From: a bacterium
Lineage (GTDB): Bacteria; Patescibacteriota; Saccharimonadia; Saccharimonadales; UBA4665
NCBI GenBank assembly: GCA_021788675.1
Contig: JAJYKI010000055.1
Span: 1-5,304, forward strand
Direction: 5' to 3'
Length of the DNA stretch: 5,304 nucleotides
The position numbers and the translations under genes are program-made. Below, in pieces: positions 1-5,304 of the stretch (position 1 is the first letter of the stretch; every line of letters starts with the position of its first letter). The notes under the pieces are model-generated. The model ran no database searches, was not told the DNA's origin, and saw nothing but the letters and a program-made list of their open reading frames with translations.

Positions 1-2
1 TT

Positions 3-182
3 AGCAGTGGTATCGTAGGACCTATTAAGACACCGAGCGTAAGACAAATTATCGAGTCTAGAAGATCGGATCCAGCAAATCATCCCGCCTTCCATGACAG
101 ACGAAGAGAGCAACAGCTCAGTAGCCAAGCAAGGCCAGGTGTTGATCCGTTAAGCAATGATGGTACTGGCGGTGTTAAGTAA
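3..182 (+). CDS. C-terminal end of an unidentified upstream protein (5' partial)
   Basis: An open frame runs in from before the window and ends at a TAA at 180-182, giving 59 residues. The sequence starts SSGIVGPIKTPSVRQIIESR and continues with a hydrophilic, Arg/Gln-rich stretch (HDRRREQQ at residues 31-38) and a Gly/Asp/Asn-rich, probably disordered end (NDGTGGVK). It has no membrane segment and no motif I can assign. It lies 54 bases upstream of the large membrane protein gene on the same strand, so it probably belongs to the same cluster. In VirB-like clusters an ATPase or a small membrane subunit often sits here, but nothing in this fragment shows which. That the frame is coding is supported by its uninterrupted run from the window edge and by codon composition like its neighbours. 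The function is unknown. Confidence 0.7.
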   Translation, partial: SSGIVGPIKTPSVRQIIESRRSDPANHPAFHDRRREQQLSSQARPGVDPLSNDGTGGVK

Positions 183-191
183 ATGTACATG

Positions 192-221
192 CTTACATTT
201 TTCAAAACGGCTGGATAAAAT
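192..221 (+). promoter_or_regulatory. Weak candidate sigma70-type promoter for the membrane-protein/wall-enzyme operon
   Basis: The gap between the upstream stop and the next start contains CTTACA (192-197, 4 of 6 matches to TTGACA), an 18-base spacer, and TAAAAT (216-221, 5 of 6 matches to TATAAT). Transcription would begin near 228, leaving an unusually short leader of about 9 bases before the ATG at 237. This fits the absence of any Shine-Dalgarno sequence there. AT-rich gaps produce such matches by chance, and the gene may simply be read through from upstream. Confidence 0.25.
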
Positions 222-236
222 TGGTTTGATTTAATT

Positions 237-2918
237 ATGTTTTATCAGGATTTTAATGCAGACAAAGGGTTTAGTCCTGGCGGTGGTGCTGGAAACATAA
301 AACCAGAGCTTGGCAACAAAAAGCCAAACCTACAAGCACAAGAAAAAAATGCTGCCAACAAGACGCCTGAAGATAATTCAAACGGTGCCGGCTTGGCAGA
401 TAAGGAAAAGGGTGGTTTGTATTCTGGACCAGAAGCAGCCTCTAAACTAGCCGCGGCCGGTGGCGCACAAGGAAAAGCCGCTTCTCAAATAATTAATAAA
501 ATATGGGGGAACAAGAAACGAAAACGCAACACCCTTTTAGTAGGTGGTTCTACAGGTTTAGCTACAGCCCTATTGGTAATGGCGCTTACATTAGTTGCTT
601 CCAATGCCTTAGTAACAATTGAAAAAACGGTTTACCGTGAAGCCGAGAAAATTGTTAAAAACGAGGCCGATAAAGCCGGAAAGCAAATAGCCAGTAAATT
701 AATTTGCCGGGCTTTACCACTAGATTCTCCAGCTTGTGGATCTTCTCCTGCTAATCCGGCTGATGAAAAGCCGACTTCAGCAGCACAGGATGAAGCAGCG
801 GCCCAGCAAGAAGGTGAGGGACTGCGTATGGACATGGATAAGTTTAGCTTCACCGATCCTGCGGTTGAACAAAACTTAAGCAGTCAGGGTTTTAAGGTTA
901 ACGTTGACCCGACAACAGGCGAATTTAAAGGAATAACAGACACAACGACAGGCCAAGATGTTACCGGTGCCGAAATAGAGGCCAATCCTGATCTTCTGGC
1001 AAGATGGAACACGGCCATGCCCGAATTTAAGGCTGGCCTTTTAGACACTTACCGAGCCGATATGGTATCTGATGCGGGAGTGTCTTTTGAAGGCTTGCCC
1101 GAAACTAAAGATTCTACTCAAACCGACCAAGCGATAGAATCAGAAGTCGACAATGGTGCAACAAGCACCGACATTACTCAGGCGGCATCAGGAGTTGAAG
1201 ACGGAACGGTTACAGAGACACCTCCCAGCAGTACTAGCGGCAGCGGATCATTAAGCACCGATTATCAAAGTTCGCCAACAGATATTAAAGCTGGTGGTAG
1301 AATCGGTAATGCCCTAAAGGCTGCACAGGACACGCTTAAAGGTGGAGGATCCGGCTCAGAGGCTATTAAAGCCGGGGTGGATGCTTTTGGTTCAATTGAT
1401 CCTTTGTTTATTGCAACAGTACTAGATGTAGCCTGTGGGATATACAATACAATAACTAGTACTGCACTTAGTCAATCTTTGGTCATGGCACAATTATTAA
1501 TACGACACGGTAACGCGCTGGGAACTTGGGCAGATCAACTCAAATCCGGAACCATGGGTGCGACCACGCTTAACACAATCATGGGCAACCTAGACGGCAC
1601 TAGCGGATCGTCTCAGTCTGCACCTTTTAGTGCTTCGGCCGCCTGGCAAAGAGATACTGGCAACCCGATAACTAACACGACGAATCCAAGCGCTCCAAAT
1701 TACACTCCCGATATATTGCCATCAGCACAGCCATCGCCAAATGGAGCCGCCCAACTAATAGCTCAATTGGATAGTCTTCCTATATTGAAGGCTTTTAATT
1801 TTGGCTGTCATTTATTAACGGGATTTATTGGAACTGTTGTTCAAGCAGTCGCAGGTGTCATTCAAATGAGCTCAGAAGCAGTTGAGTGCGGGACGGGTGT
1901 TGGTTGTGTAGCCGCTGCCGCAGAACAGGCAAGTATTATTGCAGCTAATCTTTCTGCTGTGTCTATAATACAAAAAGACGTCATACCTTCTATAATAAGT
2001 TATTTTATTCCTGCGACTATCAGCGGAACAGAAGGTGGTGCTCAATGGCTTAACAACACCGATGCGGGACTTAATTTGTCCATGAATGATTATGCGCGGC
2101 ACTTAGGAAGCGGGCCAATATCTTCTGCTACGGCTACGTCCATATCTGCAAAAGTCGACACGGCACAGGTGGCATTTAACAACTCGCAACCCTTAACTTA
2201 TAGATTATTTTCTTTTAATGACACTCAGTCCCTGGTTTCCAGGATAGCCGTATCTATGCCAATCGGGATGAGTGCGACATTAACTAAGGTTTCTGGCTAC
2301 ATAACAAGTTTTCCGGCGGTATTACTACACACGGTGTCTTCTTTAATTCTTGCCCGTGCTTTCGCAGCAACAACCCAAACCGCCCAACCGTGGTTATCAT
2401 ACAATACACAGGAATACGGCTTAACAAGTCAGCAATCAACTCAATACGACCCGCTTCAAAACGAACAGTATTTATTTAGCAACGTAAACTACCAGGGTCA
2501 TTCCGTTAAAAGAATTGACGCTCTGGGTAACCCTGACGGTTCAGACGGTAGACCTATACCACCAAACAGTGATAATAATCCGAACGATTTACTACACTGC
2601 TTTAATCTAGGTTACTATACATTAATTACAGATAAAACTTACCAAAATAATTGCGGCGTGCGACAAAACGGCGAATATTATGGGATCGGGCAAATAGCAA
2701 CCATACCAAATAGCACACCCCCCGCCAACGACGGATTACCAAACGACTCCGTAATTGCACAGATATACTGCAATACAATGGGTGTAGGGAACGACCCTGG
2801 CTGCGTACAATACCTTCTGTCTAGCGGTCAAGTCAATAATGATCTTGGTCATTTTGAGCAATACATTTTGGATACCAACGTAATGGCTAATTATCTAGCG
2901 TTAACACAGGTAAATTAA
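237..2918 (+). CDS. Large multi-segment membrane protein, candidate VirB6/TrbL-like secretion channel component
   Basis: The protein has 893 residues and I cannot assign it to a named family with certainty. Residues 1-97 are hydrophilic, Lys/Asn/Gly-rich and end in a basic cluster (KKRKR, 93-97). A strong membrane helix follows at about 99-126, so the N-terminus is probably cytoplasmic. Residues 127-155 form a charged helix. A long Ala/Glu/Ser/Thr-rich stalk (158-385) contains a more structured island at about 203-290. Hydrophobic or amphipathic segments follow at about 388-422, 514-545, 555-595 and 668-711. Residues 740-893 form a polar C-terminal domain with Cys788, 806, 845 and 856. Several hydrophobic segments inside a large extracytoplasmic body, next to a secreted wall hydrolase, suggest a VirB6/TrbL-like channel subunit; this is inference. 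The ATG at 237 is the only reasonable start because TAA occurs in frame at 216. No ribosome binding site precedes it. A surface adhesin or an assembly scaffold is the main alternative. Confidence 0.85.
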   Translation: MFYQDFNADKGFSPGGGAGNIKPELGNKKPNLQAQEKNAANKTPEDNSNGAGLADKEKGGLYSGPEAASKLAAAGGAQGKAASQIINKIWGNKKRKRNTLLVGGSTGLATALLVMALTLVASNALVTIEKTVYREAEKIVKNEADKAGKQIASKLICRALPLDSPACGSSPANPADEKPTSAAQDEAAAQQEGEGLRMDMDKFSFTDPAVEQNLSSQGFKVNVDPTTGEFKGITDTTTGQDVTGAEIEANPDLLARWNTAMPEFKAGLLDTYRADMVSDAGVSFEGLPETKDSTQTDQAIESEVDNGATSTDITQAASGVEDGTVTETPPSSTSGSGSLSTDYQSSPTDIKAGGRIGNALKAAQDTLKGGGSGSEAIKAGVDAFGSIDPLFIATVLDVACGIYNTITSTALSQSLVMAQLLIRHGNALGTWADQLKSGTMGATTLNTIMGNLDGTSGSSQSAPFSASAAWQRDTGNPITNTTNPSAPNYTPDILPSAQPSPNGAAQLIAQLDSLPILKAFNFGCHLLTGFIGTVVQAVAGVIQMSSEAVECGTGVGCVAAAAEQASIIAANLSAVSIIQKDVIPSIISYFIPATISGTEGGAQWLNNTDAGLNLSMNDYARHLGSGPISSATATSISAKVDTAQVAFNNSQPLTYRLFSFNDTQSLVSRIAVSMPIGMSATLTKVSGYITSFPAVLLHTVSSLILARAFAATTQTAQPWLSYNTQEYGLTSQQSTQYDPLQNEQYLFSNVNYQGHSVKRIDALGNPDGSDGRPIPPNSDNNPNDLLHCFNLGYYTLITDKTYQNNCGVRQNGEYYGIGQIATIPNSTPPANDGLPNDSVIAQIYCNTMGVGNDPGCVQYLLSSGQVNNDLGHFEQYILDTNVMANYLALTQVN

Positions 2919-2919
2919 C

Positions 2920-4839
2920 ATGAAACGATTATTGTTTTTACTATCCAGCCTGGTAATTTTGTCATCGTCTGTAGTTAATGCTTTTGCTTTGTCGGCGGAT
3001 AATTGGAATAGTTTATACGGCGACACTGAATTCCTATGGAATCAACAAAGCGCTTATTGTGGTGGCGGATCAAACTCAACCCCCGGATCGCTAACGAGTG
3101 GCAGTAATGTATATGTCCTAGGTGATTCAATAACCGAAGCAACTTCAAGCGCTTATCAATTAATGTTTCAGAAAGATGGGATTCAGGTCAATATAGATGC
3201 TCAGGCAAACCGAACTATTTCAAGTGCCGGATCAGACGGAAGCCAAACCAGCGGACTACAAGCGGTCCAAAATGACAGTAGACTAATCCAAACTGCCGGC
3301 GCCATAATCATTCAACTGGGTATAAGTGGCGGCAATACCCCTCAGTCCATAGACCAACTAATAAATTCAATACGGTCATTTAATCAGTCGTCGCCCATTT
3401 ATTGGATTGATACCATAGCCATTAACAATCCGTCTCTGATACCAACAATAACGGCGGCAAATAATTCAATCTACAGCCAATCAAGCACGGATGATTACAG
3501 TGTTATTAGTTGGTACAAGGCAGTCTATCCGGCCGGAAATCCCAATCAACCAACCGGTCAAGAAACTGATACCAACAATTATATAAACGTAAGTGATTCG
3601 TATCATTACCTACCAACAAACCCAGCCGGGGTAAATGCTTTAACAAATTTGGTTATAAGCGCGCTTAACGTCAGCCCGCCAAGCGGGACTTCTCAAAGTT
3701 TGGCCTGCTGTGCGACGCCCGCCAATACAGGTAGTGCCACGTTTAATAGTGCCGACCAGAAACAAAACGCTGAAACTATTATTGGTATAGCTAAGACCGA
3801 CAATCTAGGCCAGAACGGTGCGCTAATCGGGTTAATGGTTGGGCTTGATGAGTCGGGCTTAAGGAGTTTAGCGAACCAAAACGTGCCTTTATCTGAATCT
3901 AGTCCGTTCAAACAAGGCGAGGGTAGCAATGGCACTTCTTTAGGGATATTTCAGCAGCAAATACTCGACAACTGGAGCACCTACTCTAGTAAACTCAATG
4001 ATCTAAACGCAATCAACCAGCTAATGACACCGGCGTATTCGGCTGAAGCGTTCTTTGGCTCACCCCCGGGCACAAACACTTCGAGTGCTCTCGAAAAAGG
4101 CTTACAAAACGTCATCGGGTGGCAAACGGACCAGCCATGGGTAGCAGCTCAAGCTGTTCAACATTCGGGAACTGCCAGTGGTAATAATTATAAAAACCAG
4201 ATGTCTACCGCTCAATCTTTATTAAACAGTCTATGGACCTCGTCTCAACCCGTACCACTACCGGTACCTTTTCAAACTGCAACTTCTTTAGCAAATACAA
4301 ATAACAACTTTTCTTGTCCGAGTACTAATGCAACCGTTTCTGCGTACCAAAATCCTTTAAGAGCAATCACTAATCTATATGGTCAACGGGTAGATCAGGG
4401 AGTAGACTTTGACGGCACCGGTGATGTATATGCGATTGGTAGTGGAACCGTAACTAACGTATATAATAGCGGTTGGCCAAACGGTACATTCATAAATTAC
4501 CAACTAAGTAATGGTCCGGCTAAAGGCTTTTTTGTTTACGTAGCAGAGGATTGTACGCCCAAGGTTACCATTGGACAGGTCGTAACTACCAATACTGTTT
4601 TATGTACCATGTTTAATGGCCCGAACGGAATTGAAATGGGTTGGGGAGCATATAATAACGGTCAGTCGGAAGCAGCTCTACTAAATGAATGGAACTCATC
4701 CCAAGACTCAACCGGTATGGGTGTTAATTTCCTTAATCTTTTACAAGCTCTGGGCCTTAAATTGACCGGGGGCAGCAACACTATCACACAGCCGGTTCAA
4801 ACCCAGGGGATGCCGGCTAATTATCCAACCTGGCAATAG
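2920..4839 (+). CDS. Secreted trimodular cell-wall protein: SGNH hydrolase-like, lysozyme-like, and degenerate M23/LytM-like domains
   Basis: The protein has 639 residues. A signal peptide (MKRLLFLLSS, hydrophobic to about 20) ends at likely sites after VNA21 or AFA23; there is no lipobox and no later membrane helix. Residues 63-250 resemble an SGNH/GDSL esterase, with GDSIT at 68-72 (nucleophile Ser70) and DSYH at 226-229 (Asp226, His229); block III reads LGIS where LGTN is usual. Residues 280-442 resemble a lysozyme/transglycosylase fold, with ESGLRS giving candidate catalytic Glu311, then SLGIFQQQ (340-347) and WVAAQAVQHSG (407-417). Residues 476-585 follow the LytM/M23 pattern (RVDQGVDF 490-497, VAEDCTPKVTIGQVV, GIEMGWG 570-576) but lack the His zinc ligands. 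Cysteines at 47, 263, 264, 466, 545 and 562 could form disulphides after export. Only about 19 Lys plus Arg occur, so the protein is acidic. It starts one base after the previous stop, without a clear ribosome binding site, suggesting translational coupling. Likely role: local peptidoglycan remodelling for an envelope apparatus, comparable to VirB1-type enzymes. Confidence 0.88.
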   Translation: MKRLLFLLSSLVILSSSVVNAFALSADNWNSLYGDTEFLWNQQSAYCGGGSNSTPGSLTSGSNVYVLGDSITEATSSAYQLMFQKDGIQVNIDAQANRTISSAGSDGSQTSGLQAVQNDSRLIQTAGAIIIQLGISGGNTPQSIDQLINSIRSFNQSSPIYWIDTIAINNPSLIPTITAANNSIYSQSSTDDYSVISWYKAVYPAGNPNQPTGQETDTNNYINVSDSYHYLPTNPAGVNALTNLVISALNVSPPSGTSQSLACCATPANTGSATFNSADQKQNAETIIGIAKTDNLGQNGALIGLMVGLDESGLRSLANQNVPLSESSPFKQGEGSNGTSLGIFQQQILDNWSTYSSKLNDLNAINQLMTPAYSAEAFFGSPPGTNTSSALEKGLQNVIGWQTDQPWVAAQAVQHSGTASGNNYKNQMSTAQSLLNSLWTSSQPVPLPVPFQTATSLANTNNNFSCPSTNATVSAYQNPLRAITNLYGQRVDQGVDFDGTGDVYAIGSGTVTNVYNSGWPNGTFINYQLSNGPAKGFFVYVAEDCTPKVTIGQVVTTNTVLCTMFNGPNGIEMGWGAYNNGQSEAALLNEWNSSQDSTGMGVNFLNLLQALGLKLTGGSNTITQPVQTQGMPANYPTWQ

Positions 4840-4843
4840 GGGG
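4838..4843 (+). promoter_or_regulatory. Ribosome binding site for the Ig-like membrane protein
   Basis: AGGGGG overlaps the TAG stop of the wall-enzyme gene and lies 8 bases before the ATG at 4852. It is the only convincing Shine-Dalgarno-like sequence in the window and it fixes this start. A TTG at 4848 is in another frame. Confidence 0.65.
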
Positions 4844-4851
4844 AAAATTGA

Positions 4852-5304
4852 ATGTACAAACAACCAATACCTAAAAAATTAAAGTTACTTGGACTTACAG
4901 TAGTGTTTTTGATTATTGCTTTTATGGTTTTTGAGTATTTTAATTTCAGCTATCTGGGAACCAACCCCGGGCCAAGCCAGACCTATAATTGGACAGCGGT
5001 GATTGAATTTAAGTTTAATAAAAGCCTGATTTCTAAGGGTTTATCGGTATCAATGACACCAAACAGCTTATATGGTAATTATAAGGTTAAAGGTAATCTA
5101 ATAGAAGTTCCGCTTAGTGTTCCGCTGTCTACCCAAACAACCTATTCTATCACTGTAAATTCCGTTTATGACAACCACGGACAGGAATTAAAAAACCTGG
5201 TTTATACATTTAAGCCTAAATCTATTAGCGTATCTAGTCTACCGGATTACCAAAAGTACGATTTAATATCCCGTAATGAGGCTTCGCCGGTCTATAAAGA
5301 CCCT
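4852..5304 (+). CDS. Single-pass membrane protein with Ig-like (Big_5-type) extracytoplasmic domain, 3' partial
   Basis: The frame opens at an ATG preceded by AGGGGG and runs 151 codons off the window end without a stop. Residues 1-11 are basic (MYKQPIPKKLK) and a single hydrophobic helix spans about 12-30, so this is an N-in, C-out anchor or an uncleaved signal. Residues 44-122 look like a beta-sandwich of the bacterial Ig-like (SbsA/Big_5) type: alternating strands, the opening VIEFKFNKSL, a central GNLIEVPLS, then TTYSITV, the turn DNHGQEL and the closing strand VYTFKP. The visible tail (SSLPDYQKYDLISRN) begins another region whose rest is outside the window. It lies 12 bases after the wall-enzyme gene, in the same operon. 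Such proteins usually act as envelope scaffolds or adhesion parts. In a secretion cluster it could occupy the position of a VirB8-like bitopic subunit, but the fold visible here is Ig-like and not the NTF2-like fold of VirB8. The function is not established. Confidence 0.85.
   Translation, partial: MYKQPIPKKLKLLGLTVVFLIIAFMVFEYFNFSYLGTNPGPSQTYNWTAVIEFKFNKSLISKGLSVSMTPNSLYGNYKVKGNLIEVPLSVPLSTQTTYSITVNSVYDNHGQELKNLVYTFKPKSISVSSLPDYQKYDLISRNEASPVYKDP

Noticed and set aside
342..350. A7 run as a possible frameshift site
   Set aside because: The plus-strand frame continues intact for the full gene, no stimulatory stem is apparent downstream, and nothing suggests a useful shifted product.
632..853. 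Minus-strand open frame of 73 codons
   Set aside because: Lies wholly inside the 893-residue gene, has low-complexity Ser/Ala composition, and shows no start signal or family motif.
1201..1380. Gly/Ser-rich stretch considered as a tandem repeat
   Set aside because: The protein is low in complexity here (SGSGSLS, GGGSGSEA), but no nucleotide unit repeats in tandem.
1265..1447. Minus-strand open frame of 60 codons
   Set aside because: Antisense to the membrane-protein gene; its composition is explained by reading the reverse of a Gly/Ala-rich region.
1872..2102. Minus-strand open frame of 76 codons
   Set aside because: Antisense to a hydrophobic part of the membrane-protein gene; no coherent protein features or start signal.
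2920..2990. Lipoprotein signal for the wall enzyme
   Set aside because: No Cys lies at the cleavage region; the first Cys is residue 47, so a normal signal peptidase I site is more likely.
61..3240. Recurrent GGATC/GATC motifs
   Set aside because: Most occur in frame as Gly-Ser or Asp codons in Gly/Ser-rich linkers; spacing is irregular and gives no sign of a regulatory array or repeat family.
3693..3935. Minus-strand open frame of 80 codons
   Set aside because: Covers the linker and start of the lysozyme-like domain, which are clearly coded on the plus strand.

Overview
The window looks like part of a compact, single-strand gene cluster from a Patescibacteria/CPR bacterium, most plausibly Candidatus Saccharibacteria (TM7). 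This assignment is an inference. It rests on moderate GC, near-absent intergenic space, a large N-terminally charged membrane protein beside a secreted multi-domain wall hydrolase, and general resemblance to the VirB-like secretion/conjugation clusters I recall from that phylum. Stops are TAA and TAG, and nothing suggests a recoded TGA.

Layout, all on the + strand: (1) the last 59 codons of an unidentified upstream protein, ending at 182; (2) a 54-base gap holding a weak candidate promoter and an 11-codon mini-ORF; (3) an 893-residue membrane-anchored protein (237-2918) with several hydrophobic segments, best read as a VirB6/TrbL-like secretion channel candidate; (4) a 639-residue secreted protein (2920-4839) that joins an SGNH esterase-like domain, a lysozyme/transglycosylase-like domain and a LytM/M23-like domain lacking its zinc ligands; (5) the first 151 codons of a single-pass membrane protein with an Ig-like extracytoplasmic domain (4852 to the window end). 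Genes 3, 4 and 5 are separated by 1 and 12 bases and are almost certainly co-transcribed.

Working model (inference): the polytopic protein forms or lines part of an envelope-spanning secretion, conjugation or attachment apparatus. The trimodular protein is exported and locally edits peptidoglycan (de-O-acetylation plus glycan-strand cleavage, guided by an inactive LytM fold) so the apparatus can cross the wall. The Ig-like protein anchors or scaffolds it at the outer membrane face. No ATPase, relaxase, tRNA, rRNA, CRISPR array, insertion sequence or terminator is visible here. The most interesting content is the trimodular wall enzyme with its non-canonical SGNH block III and fully degenerate M23 metal site.
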